Of a stretch of 64,000 nt of DNA, positions 54,901 to 60,752 are shown piece after piece. The notes under the pieces were generated by a model that was given only the letters and a program-made list of their open reading frames with translations, was not told where the DNA came from and did not search any database. Source of the DNA: Perca fluviatilis (lineage: Eukaryota; Chordata; Actinopteri; Perciformes; Percidae); the NCBI RefSeq assembly GCF_010015445.1, contig NC_053121.1, positions 31,195,934 to 31,259,933 of the forward strand. Reading direction: 5' to 3'. A program made the position numbers and the translations under genes. Positions within the stretch are counted from its first letter, which is position 1; every line of letters starts with the position of its first letter.

Positions 54901-57900
54901 ATTGTGGATATTTAATTTTGGAACAAAATTCTTCAGCATGCCCGTACTGAAAGCAAAATATTGTTCAAGTGTTGTTCTTGCCTGGTCTCCCTTTGTGTTT
55001 CACTGGTGTAAAATGACCCCTGACTGTATCCCCTGACCTTTGAGATTACTGCTATTAACTTGTGCTCTTAAATGTGCTCCCTTTTAAAGAGCGCACTGAA
55101 CCAGAGTATAAGGTTCCTGGAAAGAACAGCCTCAGACCTGCCAGTAAGTAAACCAGCCTTTCAGTCTAAATCTGAAATCTGCTGTAAACTTAAGCTTTTT
55201 TTTATTTTTATTTAAGCTTAAACTGATCAAAATATCTCCCGTCTTCTCTACAGAACAAAGTTTTAGCAGTTATCGATGCCATTGAAGCTGCCCAGTACCT
55301 CATCTCCCAGAATGCTACACATTTAATCAATCGGGTAACTCAAGGGTCTTTTGCTTTGTTTATATTGTCAATTCATGAAGTGATCTGTAACTCACATTAT
55401 GTCTTAATCTTCCACAGGAAACGGAAAAATACACAGCGACCATTGTTGGCTACTTCCATCAATACATAGAGTGGGTCAAAACATCTGTAAGTGTTCATTT
55501 GTTGAAGCATGGTTAAGATTACATGGTTCTCACTTTTGCTTCAGTTGAGTTCAGTATTGACTTCAGTCCAATATTCATTTTAGTCAAAACCAAACACTTG
55601 TGGTACACAGAGAGTTACGTACTGACAAAAAGACATTTGCATGTTACATAAGAGTGTTGGAGTAAATATAGAGAGGATGAATATAACAATTACAACCTCT
55701 ATAAAATTGAGGAATTTGCCTTGTGGCTCATTGGTTTCTGCTATAGTTAACTTAAGGAATTCAAAACAAATTAAAAAGCTGTTTTGTTGATCTCAGAGCT
55801 GTCAATAGAACATTTTTATTTTAATCACAATGTGTTTTTTTTGTGTTCCGAACAACTCAAGTACAAAGATCTATTGTGCGATGTGCAGTGACACGTTGAA
55901 CAAGTACTGTAGCCTGGTAACACAACACGCTTTCATGTTATGAAGCAGCAAACTGAATTTAACATACAGAATAAGGGGGCGGTTTCACTGTTGATATACA
56001 GTGTGTATTCTTGAATCTGTTTTGTGATGTTTAGTGTTTATTTCACGCTCTCTGCAGTTGATGATGGATGTCGCACCGTGCAAGCCCTTCAGCAACATGG
56101 TGGACACGGCAGAGATCATTGCTTGCAGTTTTTTGGTCGACTCCATGGTAATTAATTCATTGCTTGCAGATTTGTGGTCGGTAATTAATCTGTTATCAGG
56201 GATTACAGGGATATAAACCCCATTTAAACATGAGCGGGATTGTGTTTTAAAGGGCCAGAGTGGTTAGCTGTAGCTATTTGGGGCTGTGTATATCACAGCA
56301 GATAACTGTAGTTCATTTATGCAACAACAGTCATACAGTACATGCCACGTCTTTCACAGCTAATATTAAACACACCGTTTGTGTTTATAATGGTTAACAA
56401 AAAGCCACAGCAACAGTCGTTTTAATGGGATTTTTAGTTTTGTTGAAACTCGGTTTGTGTACATTTTGTTTTCAAATCTTAGTAGATGTAAGTTACATTT
56501 CACAGTGATCAGCTCGATCAAAAATATACAAGATATAGGCATACAAAAAGCGTGACTTCAAATTACAACGGTTTTTAAAAATAGGGATGCAGATAATGAT
56601 TTAATTTATTATCGATACATCTTCACATTATTTTTTTAATTAATCATTTGGTTTATAAAATGTCAGACAATACTGCCAAATAGGGCATATTTTAAATTGC
56701 TTGTTTTGTCCAAACTACAGTGTGAAACCCAAAGAATAGGTAATTTACAATCACAAAAGACAAAAAAAGAGCCGAAAATCCTCACAATTAATAAGTTGTA
56801 ACTAGAGAAACTTTGGCATTTTTGCTGGGGAAATTATTTCAGTGATTAACAGATCAAAATACCTGTGTATCAATATTCTGTTGCGCTACTAATCGATTAA
56901 TGGACTATTATTTCAGCTCTAATATCTTGTTATTTCCACAGAACACATTCTGGATGGGTATGGGCTGCAGCACTCTCTTCCTGCTCCCGAGCATCATTCT
57001 TGCAGTAAAACTAGCCAAGTACTACCGCAGGATGGACACAGAGGATGTTTACGATGAGTGAGTAGTAGTACTTGTTATTCTACTACTACTTTACAACTGC
57101 ATATACACTTATTTTATAGTTTAAACTTTATAGAATGAGGTATGATATCCTTAAATATACAAGACAGTACAGTCATTTCAATAGATATTTTATCAATGGT
57201 TGCACGACATCCTTCTTTCACTTCAGCTTCTTATTCTCTACCTGCTTTCTACAAGTAATAACCTAGCTAGGCTGCAAATCATAAATTTGTAGTTTGCTAA
57301 TCCACTTCCTTAAGGATTTGAATATTAAGTTTTCAATTGAAAAACAAAATAAAGAACCATTTTAGGGGTTCTTTTTTGTCACAGTAACCCTACTGGTTTA
57401 TTGTTGATTTATTTTCTCCCCCCTTTTCTCTTCCTTGTAGTTCCTCTGTTTCTGGGACTTGGCATTTTACTTTGTGATAACCATTTCTACTATTTCCATC
57501 TTCCATATCTTTTATTTTATTTGTTTCATTCCTCTCTGTCAAGCACTTGGCACTTTACAAAGAAACATTGACGCATCTGTCAATTTATAGTTCTTTTTCA
57601 TGGACCATTTGTTCACTCATTTAACCACGGCTTTACACAAATACAATGTAATGTCTCGATCAATGGCATCTCTTGCCGTGTGATCTGTGCGGGGTTACAA
57701 CTTTCTGGTGCATTTCTATCGCTGAGCATTTCAATAAAATCTTTATGTTTTTTTTTTTGTGTATCTTCATAGCATTGAGACAATTCCCATGAAAACGTAA
57801 GACATTTTACCCACCTCCCTCCCCTTTTCAACTTCTATCACTCTGTGCTTTTCTCTGGATCTTGTACATAGACTTGTTTACTAAATTATTGGTGCTGGTT

Positions 57901-60752
57901 TATGTTTTTAAGCTTGGAATTGCTTTTATGGGTGGATGATGTGGCTTCTTGTCGTGTGCTACCTTAAAAGAAGTGCCCCTTACCTTTCATGAAGGGCTCT
58001 TGCAATCATAACCTTACAAGCCCAGCTGTTTTTGTAAGATATAGTGTAAATATAACACTATGGTTTATACTCAAAAAGTATGTCTCTCAACATTCTTGAA
58101 AAGTTTGACTACTCAAAAAGAAGGCATTTTTACTCTAAAACTTTGATCAGCATGTCTTTCACATTACATTTTTCATCCCTTTTTTGTATACGATATTTTG
58201 TTTTCAGTATGGAAATTGGTAATAATGGTTATCATAGTGAGTGCTCACAAGGTATCCCAAATCCTATGATGACAAGGTAAACATTAAAATACTCCTGTTA
58301 CTGCATGTTATTGGAGGTGGAGGCATGCGAGGGGACGTGGGCTTTTTCACAAGCATAATGACGTAGCCGGACAACAGTGCATGCCTTTGAGGGAGTTGAT
58401 TAATTGTGTGCACACACAGAGACACACAGAAAGATAAACAATAATTAGAAAGTTGACAAGTAATGGTAGCTTTAAAAACATCCAAAATGACACATTGTGC
58501 TTTTCAATGCTTTTATCAGCTTTGATTTGTCAAGGACTTTTAAGGAGTTGTTCGACAATTTGGGAAATGCACATATTCGCTTTCTTTCTGAGAACTAGTT
58601 GAGAAGATTGGTACCACTCTCATGTTTGTGCGTTAAGTATGGATTTAGAGCCAAGACAAGCCTAGTTTAGCATAAAGACTGGTAGCAAGAGAAAACAGTT
58701 AGCCTGGTTCTGTCTTAAATAAAAAAAAATTCTGCTTACCAACACCTCTAAAGCTCACATATTAATACAATGTACATCATATTGTATGTAACACTGTGAG
58801 GTTCTTATTAAAGGTCTGCCATTAAATTTAGTACACACATGTGGCCCTCGTAATGAATTGTAACGACTTTGATGATCCATCTAGCACCATCATCAGATCA
58901 AAATAAAAAATGTGTTCATTACTGGTTAATGATAAAAATGCCCAACTTTACAGCAGAATTAAACATGTACACCTGGTACAAACACGGTTTTGGTGTCTAT
59001 AAAAAAAATTCTCGCTTATGACAACTGTACGGGGGGGGGGGGTGAATTTTTTTATAACTCATCCATTTAAATTATATTCAGGCTTAAAGTTATGCATAAT
59101 CAAGGGCGTGCCGCTTTGAGTGAGGTGGGCTGCTGTCACAGGAGGAGAGCATAGACTGTATCCTTAATTGTGCCTGCCTCAGCTTCATCCACGCTCCACA
59201 TCTTTGCCCATTTTTAGACGAGTGTTAGGCAACGTCAGGCACTGCTAAGATGGCGATGGCTGGAGCCGCCCACTTTGGGCTTCATTTTGGCTCTTCAGAA
59301 ACCTTTGGGTGACGTTACCGAGACTACGTTTAAATTTCATACAGTCGAAGCCAAATACCTGCAAAATTAATTACATTCCCATCAGCCCCAGCTGCATTTT
59401 TTGTGTATTGCTAATTAGTGAATGTTAGCATGTTAGCATGGTACCACACCAAAAAAAGCTTTGCTAAAATACAGCCTCACAGATCTACATTTCTTTATGC
59501 CAAGCCAAGCTAACCATGTCCTGAACTAAGCTCTGTATTTAACGCACAAAAAACACATTAATCTTTGCTGAGCATGTCTCAAGTCAATCATTTTGCTACC
59601 ATTACTTCTCTATCTTATTGCCAAATTGTCGGCTTTGTGGTTTTGGGGAAATCTACTGTATCACTAACCTACTGCATGCTCTGTGTGCGCACTGGGATGT
59701 TGATGTGGAATGAAAAATCTTCTTGTTCCTTCTTCTCATTTAGAGTCAGCCAAAGTCCGATGAATGTGCACCTGATCATTTTGTTCAGAGAGAGGCAAGC
59801 ATGTCAAGCTTTGGTGTGATGCTGTGAATGCTGCTCCTTTGATTTTCTTCTTAATCTAACAAAACCTCTTAACTGCATGTTATGTTTTAAGTTGCATTTG
59901 GACAAGGATGCATTTGGACAGCCAACCTACTGTAACAGAGGGTATAAGAAGAGAGCAAAACAGCTACACCAGACATCTTTACTTCCACAGCAACCATATT
60001 TTAAACTTATTGAACATGTCTTTAAGTGGAGTTTCATTCCAAAGAAAGCTATCCAGTTTTTGAGTGCTGTGAAGTAAAAACAAAAGGAAATATTTTATTT
60101 GCCATTTTGTGGTCTTTACTTGAAAACTTTTCAAAGATATAAAATCTAAATATTGAGTGATTAACTTCTATATTTTTCTTTAAATGGATACAATATATTG
60201 GAATGAAACTTACAAATCACTGTCCAAAAAATATGATGCCTTTTAATCTATGACCTCTGTTGACCTGAAGCTACTGAAAGACGGACACTTCCCCCTCCTG
60301 TTTCTCTTTCTGTAAAGTGACAAAAGCAGTGAAGTCACATTTACACAACAGGAATGCGTAAATCAAATTTGAAAGCCAGTAATTTCAGTACCTGGTGAAG
60401 TAATCCTTGCGTCACTCGTATTGATCAACGACCCCATTAAACCCCACTAACATGAATGTTATTTTGTGCTTTCCGACAGTAAAATACGTTACTTATTGCC
60501 CCTTTAAGTGACCGTAAAGTTTATCCATCTTGATGTTGATGAAGCTGTTCTGCTCTCTGCCTTGTGAACCGCTCATTCTGCTTCTCTTTGCAAAATAAAA
60601 GAAGAGAAGCAAGCAGCGGTTGTTGAGTTTGTGTCTGTGGCTGTTAATGAATTGCCTTGTGTATGTGTTCCCGTACCGGTAGCATCCCTACCTATGACAC
60701 TATGAACAGGTTCCCGCGGGCCTCGGCTCCTCCGAGGCACATCGACTGGTGA
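18774..60752 (+). CDS. prom1: prominin-1 (CD133), exons 2-27; 5' exon not in view
   Basis: Five-transmembrane cholesterol-binding glycoprotein of microvilli, cilia-associated protrusions and photoreceptor outer-segment discs (family knowledge). The 25 exons seen total 2447 nt, about 814 codons plus stop; with a first exon of roughly 70 codons this gives about 885 residues, against 865 in human PROM1. Order seen: TM1, a cysteine-rich cytosolic loop ([12 protein letters not shown]), TM2, a large first extracellular loop with many N-glycosylation sequons, TM3, a short loop with [12 protein letters not shown], TM4, a second extracellular loop, TM5, and a cytosolic tail with KYYRRMDTEDVYD. Phases agree at every junction and no internal stop was found. 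Prom1 rather than prom2/prom3 is favoured by the 9-residue microexon, the tail motifs VYD, ETIPMK, NNGYH and NPMMTS, and the overall exon plan. The orthologue is likely a prom1a or prom1b co-orthologue; which one is unresolved. Coordinates span introns; exons are listed separately. Confidence 0.95.
18836..18922. repeat. (TG)n at the exon 2 donor
   Basis: A TG tract with one GCGG interruption lies directly downstream of the exon 2 splice donor. In RNA this is a UG repeat within the first 90 nt of intron 2. Confidence 0.95.
19025..19140. repeat. Common teleost CATTTAGCTGACG repeat
   Basis: CATTTAGCTGACGATTTTAT followed by CCAAAGTGACTTCCAAT matches a family I recall from many fish genomes. A second, more diverged piece is at about 25004-25050 (CATTTGGCTGATGATTTTAT). 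Confidence 0.65.
19177..19250. repeat. Poly(A) plus (TA)n tract
   Basis: About 16 A residues pass into roughly 50 bp of alternating TA with two CATA breaks. It can form a cruciform in DNA or a hairpin in RNA. Confidence 0.9.
19694..19720 (+). CDS. prom1: prom1 exon 3, 27-nt microexon
   Basis: Lies between CCTCCCTCAG and GTAAAG and encodes PENIVLTLQ, symmetrical in phase 0. It corresponds in size and place to the alternatively used 27-nt exon of mammalian PROM1, which encodes PETVILGLK in human; mammalian isoforms with and without these nine residues are known. It sits just outside TM1. Confidence 0.9.
19721..24154 (+). other. Intron 3 (4.4 kb)
   Basis: It contains a hAT-type MITE at 20464-21012, an ATTAATTA run near 22846, and AT-rich sequence near 23140-23180. 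A C/T-rich stretch from about 23870 to 24150 ends in the exon 4 acceptor. The segment 21480-22660 is free of recognisable repeats; no exon is seen in it. Confidence 0.75.
20464..21012. mobile_element. hAT-like MITE with 10-bp flanking match
   Basis: The ends TGCTGTACCGAAT and ATTCGGTACAGCC are inverted repeats. AATGTCAATA occurs on both sides (20454-20463 and 21013-21022), containing an 8-bp duplication with chance extension. The interior is AT-rich with no frame. Confidence 0.75.
24155..24360 (+). CDS. prom1: prom1 exon 4: TM1, cysteine-rich loop, start of TM2
   Basis: 206 nt, phase 0 in and phase 2 out; acceptor GACCCCAG and donor GTGAGT. The reading frame begins AIYYEIG. TM1 spans residues about 6-30. 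The first cytosolic loop holds [20 protein letters not shown], nearly identical to mammalian prominin-1. TM2 starts at about residue 56 (LLGTLLFATSLVI) and is completed by exon 5. Codons here are GC-richer than the surrounding introns. Confidence 0.97.
26760..26885. mobile_element. Short palindromic MITE
   Basis: The left end GCCCAGTTCAGACCAAAGAT is the exact reverse complement of the right end, and complementarity continues further in, so the 126-bp unit could fold into a hairpin. No target duplication was found. It is immediately followed by the TTAA-family copy. Confidence 0.7.
26892..27467. mobile_element. Truncated second copy of the TTAA-flanked family
   Basis: It reads AGGGGTGTTAGAATGC and then follows the reverse complement of the right arm of 4761-6261 block by block: GGTAAATAGGACATAC, CACGCCCCAACATTTAC, ATATGGGCCGTTTTACG and GTGACAGCGGCCGGTGCTGC. 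A degraded far end, ATCACCCTTTA, is near 27457. The central tandem repeats are missing and the TTAA flank is not intact. Confidence 0.7.
30281..30588. mobile_element. hAT-type MITE (TAGGGCTGGGCAATAT family)
   Basis: The ends TAGGGCTGGGCAATAT and ATATTGCCCTGCTCTA are inverted repeats, flanked by CTCTAAGG (30273-30280) and CTCTGAGG (30589-30596), an 8-bp duplication with one mismatch. It is rich in AATATCAATAT motifs and resembles a family I recall from many teleosts. Confidence 0.8.
30729..30756. repeat. (AC)n microsatellite
   Basis: Fourteen AC units directly before an inverted-repeat element. Confidence 0.95.
30771..30903. repeat. Inverted repeat with telomere-like core
   Basis: The arms GTTTTTTGCCCCCAA and GTTGGGGGCAAAAAC flank a core containing GGTTATGGTTATGGTTAGG and GGTTAGGGTTAGG. 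It is probably a small MITE family member; the TTAGGG pair is too short to be a true interstitial telomere. Confidence 0.55.
36231..36697. repeat. Long purine-rich (GA) tract
   Basis: About 460 bp in which the + strand is mostly A and G (GAGAGAGA, AAAGAGAGGG and similar), with TG-rich breaks near 36595-36665. Homopurine tracts of this length can adopt triplex structure. No gene is seen. Confidence 0.8.
39204..39324 (+). CDS. prom1: prom1 exon 5: end of TM2, start of first extracellular loop
   Basis: 121 nt, phase 2 in and phase 0 out, acceptor TTGTTTAG. It reads (T)IGVLCAYAANQNLSSQVK to the end FANDTPM. The IGVLCAYAANQ block completes TM2 and aligns with IGIFYGFVANHQ of human. Sequons NLS and NDT are present. 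It is followed by a 524-nt intron with nothing recognisable. Confidence 0.96.
39849..39912 (+). CDS. prom1: prom1 exon 6
   Basis: 64 nt, phase 0 in and phase 1 out, acceptor TTTGCAG and donor GTAAGT. It encodes QIDYLISQYATAKNKVIYD followed by LD, close to mouse QIDYVVEQYTNTKNKA. It is part of the first extracellular loop. The next intron (328 nt) is featureless. Confidence 0.96.
40241..40330 (+). CDS. prom1: prom1 exon 7
   Basis: 90 nt, phase 1 in and out, acceptor TCTCTACAG and donor GTACAT. It encodes (N)IGPLLGGRIHDQLDKEVHP through VLNMAG. It matches the conserved GGxIxDxLxPxVxPVL block of prominins in the first extracellular loop. Confidence 0.95.
40331..43001 (+). other. Intron 7 (2.7 kb)
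   Basis: Contains the 24-nt microexon candidate at 40766-40789. The remainder is AT-rich and shows no transposon, RNA gene or further exon. Confidence 0.75.
40766..40789 (+). CDS. prom1: Candidate optional 24-nt microexon (7b)
   Basis: Flanked by GCTTTTTTATGAAG and GTAACA. Joined to exon 7 (phase 1) it reads VKIERAIK and returns to phase 1, so inclusion keeps the frame into exon 8. The phase match and T-rich acceptor support it, but a 24-nt match can arise by chance and I have no alignment showing conservation. Confidence 0.4.
43002..43231 (+). CDS. prom1: prom1 exon 8: glycosylated part of first extracellular loop
   Basis: 230 nt, phase 1 in and phase 0 out. It begins (A)MRETKEALENVNAGLEVLQ, matching human AIKETKEALENMNSTLKSL, and contains NDPGCHDEE and CRNIRQSLFQLQ, like human NDPLC and CNSIRLSLSQL; the two cysteines are in conserved positions. 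Sequons: NLS, NRT and NFT. An internal CAG|GTAGGA at 43060/43061 is a strong cryptic donor in the correct phase. It is followed by a 301-nt intron with nothing seen. Confidence 0.96.
43533..43607 (+). CDS. prom1: prom1 exon 9
   Basis: 75 nt, phase 0 on both sides, acceptor TATATTTTAG and donor GTGAGC. It encodes LPYVNAQLEKVNHVMKTDL and then SAIVQR, aligned with human LPPVDAELDNVNNVLRTDL. First extracellular loop. Confidence 0.95.
43858..43921 (+). CDS. prom1: prom1 exon 10
   Basis: 64 nt, phase 0 in and phase 1 out, acceptor TTCTCACAG and donor GTAAGT. It encodes GYSSLNNTPHTVIEQTRSVV plus E, aligned with human GYQSLNDIPDRVQRQT. One NNT sequon. Confidence 0.95.
44070..44748. mobile_element. 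Teleost MITE interrupted by a second MITE
   Basis: The ends TAAAGTGCTCATATTATGC and GCATAATATAAGCACTTTA are inverted repeats with one mismatch. The interior (GTTGTACCAGAATAGG, TTGGGAGTCGCACATGCGCA, AGGCGAGCATTATAACGTG) is a family I recall from percomorph genomes. A 202-bp foreign block splits it at 44413. Confidence 0.75.
44413..44614. mobile_element. Nested MITE insertion
   Basis: The block is flanked by ACAGTG on both sides (44407-44412 and 44615-44620). Its ends TCACCCCGTTCTCAC and GTGAGAATGTGTTG are imperfect inverted repeats. It is GC-richer than its host element, which fits an independent insertion. Confidence 0.65.
45008..45167 (+). CDS. prom1: prom1 exon 11: end of first extracellular loop
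   Basis: 160 nt, phase 1 in and phase 2 out, acceptor CTGTCTCTCAG and donor GTAAAC. It encodes (S)VQSLVDDIGKNISSYSKVF through IEDYYPEIDRMDFY, aligned with human SIGSDIDNVTQRLPI and NLPTLEEYDSYW. Sequons NIS and NFT. The following 398-nt intron shows nothing. Confidence 0.96.
45566..45718 (+). CDS. prom1: prom1 exon 12: TM3 and second cytosolic loop
   Basis: 153 nt, phase 2 in and out, acceptor CTGATTACAG and donor GTGAGT. TM3 is [40 protein letters not shown] and ISNTGG follow. The YDxHAxPTTRGCxSNTGG block is a prominin hallmark. TM4 begins at the 3' end. The following 555-nt intron is AT-rich. Confidence 0.97.
46274..46397 (+). CDS. prom1: prom1 exon 13: TM4; GC donor
   Basis: 124 nt, phase 2 in and phase 0 out. 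TM4 is GVGFSIIFSWVLMGVVTTIF; then LAGGNMEKLVCDPF and TKEVFK, matching human GANVEKLICEPY and SKELFR. The exon ends CTTCAAG before GCAAGT, a non-canonical GC donor otherwise perfectly matched to U1. The nearest GT alternatives either shift the frame or remove VFK. Confidence 0.93.
47039..47142 (+). CDS. prom1: prom1 exon 14: second extracellular loop; GC donor
   Basis: 104 nt, phase 0 in and phase 2 out, acceptor GATCCTCCAG. It encodes VVDTPYLVNPDWRNFIPGYM and ends with ELTAESLY, aligned with human VLDTPYLLNEDW and LTFEQVYS. It ends TACAG before GCAAAG, again GC instead of GT; only this join gives the conserved YSTCKENKG across the junction. The preceding 641-nt intron shows nothing notable. 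The following 809-nt intron ends in a poly(T) run (47882-47907) and ATATATATGTGTGTATATG. Confidence 0.92.
47882..47907. repeat. Poly(T) run of 26
   Basis: An uninterrupted T run about 45 bp upstream of the exon 15 acceptor, continuing into alternating TA/TG sequence. It may act as an extended polypyrimidine tract. Confidence 0.9.
47952..48036 (+). CDS. prom1: prom1 exon 15
   Basis: 85 nt, phase 2 in and phase 0 out, acceptor CCCTCTTAG and donor GTCAGT. It encodes (S)TCKENKGIYSAMRLDKVFN and then ISLFLNTTV. The cysteine and the KxNxGxY pattern match human SDCKKNRGTYGTL. Sequons NIS and NTT. Second extracellular loop. Confidence 0.93.
48037..50850 (+). other. Intron 15 (2.8 kb)
   Basis: AT-rich. 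The segment 49180-49780 has repeated TAACGTTA and TAGCTAGCTA words typical of fish repeat relics, but no ends were resolved. The segment 49860-49990 is locally GC-richer (GCGACTGCGTCGTAGCGC) with ATTGGTT/CCAATCA words. No exon is recognised. Confidence 0.65.
50851..50997 (+). CDS. prom1: prom1 exon 16
   Basis: 147 nt, phase 0 on both sides, acceptor GTGTTTACAG and donor GTGACA. It runs from FTKDVVSHLDSVKIDLRG to LLDFSEAGLSEINYADYLEE, aligned with human SSELESLKVNL and LQDFAACGIDRMNYDSYL. Second extracellular loop. Confidence 0.95.
50998..52491 (+). other. Intron 16 with simple repeats
   Basis: Contains a CA tract at 51343-51360 and a GA tract at 51877-51913. The rest is AT-rich; no exon or transposon is recognised. 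Confidence 0.75.
51877..51913. repeat. (GA)n microsatellite
   Basis: About 18 AG units followed by a short A run. Confidence 0.95.
52492..52563 (+). CDS. prom1: prom1 exon 17
   Basis: 72 nt, phase 0 on both sides, acceptor TATCTTCAG and donor GTAAGA. It encodes VNKGVTMIDLLTFARELEAQ plus TDLM, aligned with human GVNLLSFAYDLEAKANSL. The following 456-nt intron shows nothing. Confidence 0.95.
53020..53112 (+). CDS. prom1: prom1 exon 18
   Basis: 93 nt, phase 0 on both sides, acceptor GTGCATTTTAG and donor GTAATG. It starts PRGGLQTALKGHVGTLRQIH and ends QQIIPMEQAM, aligned with human QTIKTIHQQRVLPIEQSL. Second extracellular loop. Confidence 0.95.
53620..54165. repeat. Teleost dispersed repeat
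   Basis: It contains GCATTTAGCAGCTAAAGAG, TTTCCCTCAGGAGTTGGTA and TTCGTCAGATGGCCAGAAAC, text I recall from many fish genomes. An inverted partial copy is at 9030-9125. Boundaries are approximate and no frame is present. Confidence 0.6.
54573..54590 (+). CDS. prom1: prom1 exon 19 candidate, optional 18-nt microexon
   Basis: Lies between a long pyrimidine tract ending CCTACTTCAAG and the strong donor GTAAGC. It encodes KYVRAR, phase 0 on both sides, so inclusion adds six residues between EQAM and SALNQS. It is the nineteenth exon counted from the signal-peptide exon. From memory, a facultative 'exon 19' is used in photoreceptors of frog and mammals and depends on Musashi. ATTTAGT (54618-54624) and ATAGT (54678-54682) downstream fit the Musashi consensus. 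The exon's use is an inference. Confidence 0.7.
54725..54745. repeat. (TG)n microsatellite
   Basis: About ten TG units, 135 bp downstream of the 18-nt microexon. Confidence 0.9.
55090..55143 (+). CDS. prom1: prom1 exon 20 (54 nt)
   Basis: Phase 0 on both sides, acceptor CTTTTAAAG and donor GTAAGT. It encodes SALNQSIRFLERTASDLP, aligned with human SLSTLYQSVKILQRTGNGL. A 110-nt intron follows. Confidence 0.93.
55254..55334 (+). CDS. prom1: prom1 exon 21
   Basis: 81 nt, phase 0 on both sides, acceptor TTCTCTACAG and donor GTAACT. It encodes NKVLAVIDAIEAAQYLISQN plus ATHLINR, aligned with human TRILASLDFAQNFITNNTS. One NAT sequon. An 83-nt intron follows. Confidence 0.95.
55418..55486 (+). CDS. 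prom1: prom1 exon 22
   Basis: 69 nt, phase 0 on both sides, acceptor CTTCCACAG and donor GTAAGT. It encodes ETEKYTATIVGYFHQYIEWV plus KTS, aligned with human ETKKYGRTIIGYFEHYLQW. The following 571-nt intron shows nothing. Confidence 0.96.
56058..56147 (+). CDS. prom1: prom1 exon 23
   Basis: 90 nt, phase 0 on both sides, acceptor CTCTCTGCAG and donor GTAATT. It encodes LMMDVAPCKPFSNMVDTAEI plus IACSFLVDSM. The two cysteines match human [20 protein letters not shown], leading into TM5. Confidence 0.95.
56148..56941 (+). other. Intron 23 with a teleost MITE
   Basis: The 3' half is a degraded MITE at about 56582-56921, which runs almost to the exon 24 acceptor. The 5' half shows nothing recognisable. 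Confidence 0.7.
56582..56921. mobile_element. Degraded teleost MITE (TAATCGATTAAT type)
   Basis: It begins TAGGGATGCAGATAATGA and ends TAATCGATTAATGGACTATT then TCAGCTCTA, with imperfect end complementarity. The family is recalled from many fish genomes. No target duplication is left. Its end lies 20 bp before exon 24, so it supplies part of the polypyrimidine and branch-point region. Confidence 0.6.
56942..57057 (+). CDS. prom1: prom1 exon 24: TM5 and start of cytosolic tail
   Basis: 116 nt, phase 0 in and phase 2 out, acceptor TTTCCACAG and donor GTGAGT. TM5 is FWMGMGCSTLFLLPSIILAV, followed by KLAKYYRRMDTEDVYD, almost identical to human AVKLAKYYRRMDSEDVYDD. Confidence 0.97.
57441..57477 (+). 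CDS. prom1: Candidate alternative terminal exon (24b)
   Basis: An excellent acceptor (long C/T run, TTCCTTGTAG) accepts phase 2 from exon 24 and gives (D)SSVSGTWHFTL then TGA. An AATAAA lies at 57733-57738, before exon 25, so a short-tailed transcript could end here. Conservation is untested. Confidence 0.35.
57773..57796 (+). CDS. prom1: prom1 exon 25, 24-nt microexon of the tail
   Basis: Phase 2 in and out, acceptor ATCTTCATAG and donor GTAAGA. It encodes (D)IETIPMK, matching human VETIPMK exactly in position. Being symmetrical it can be skipped without frame change. The following 411-nt intron shows nothing. Confidence 0.93.
58208..58276 (+). CDS. prom1: prom1 exon 26 of the tail
   Basis: 69 nt, phase 2 in and out, acceptor TTGTTTTCAG and donor GTAAAC. 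It encodes (T)MEIGNNGYHSECSQGIPNP plus MMT, aligned with human [20 protein letters not shown]. It can be skipped without changing the frame. Confidence 0.94.
58530..58770. repeat. Teleost dispersed repeat
   Basis: AGGAGTTGTTCGACAATTTG, GATTGGTACCACTCTCATGT, TTTAGCATAAAGACTGG and AACACCTCTAAAGCTCAC occur in the order I recall for a very common percomorph repeat. Right boundary uncertain. Confidence 0.65.
59031..59042. repeat. Poly(G) run of 12
   Basis: Twelve consecutive G, a G-tract that is uncommon in this AT-rich region. Confidence 0.9.
59135..59235. repeat. Dispersed repeat, copy of 13020-13135
   Basis: Same orientation and block order as the copy near 13020, with scattered substitutions. 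It continues into GCTAAGATGGCGATGGCTGG. Confidence 0.7.
59744..59819 (+). CDS. prom1: Candidate alternative terminal exon (26b)
   Basis: Acceptor CTTCTTCTCATTTAG. Entered in phase 2 from exon 26 it gives (R)VSQSPMNVHLIILFRERQA then CQALV and a TGA stop. An AATAAA is at 60594-60599. There is no resemblance to a known prominin tail that I recognise, so this may be chance. Confidence 0.2.
60683..60752 (+). CDS. prom1: prom1 exon 27, C-terminus and stop
   Basis: 70 nt of coding sequence, phase 2 in, acceptor GTACCGGTAG. It encodes (S)IPTYDTMNRFPRASAPPRH then IDW and TGA. Joined to exon 26 it restores NPMMTS as in human NPVMTS. I recall a similar RFPRASAPPRH ending from other prominin-1 tails. 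A possible 3' UTR donor, AAAG|GTAATG, lies at 60785/60786. Confidence 0.88.

Larger units (their letters stand above)
53113..55089 (+). other. Intron between exons 18 and 20 (2.0 kb)
   Basis: Carries a dispersed fish repeat at about 53620-54165, the 18-nt microexon at 54573-54590 and a TG tract at 54725-54745. A short CT-rich run and CTTTTAAAG precede exon 20. Confidence 0.8.
58277..60682 (+). other. Intron 26 (2.4 kb) with repeats
   Basis: Holds a teleost repeat at about 58530-58770, a poly(G) run at 59031-59042, the dispersed repeat at 59135-59235 and a candidate alternative terminal exon at 59744. The rest is AT-rich. Confidence 0.7.
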
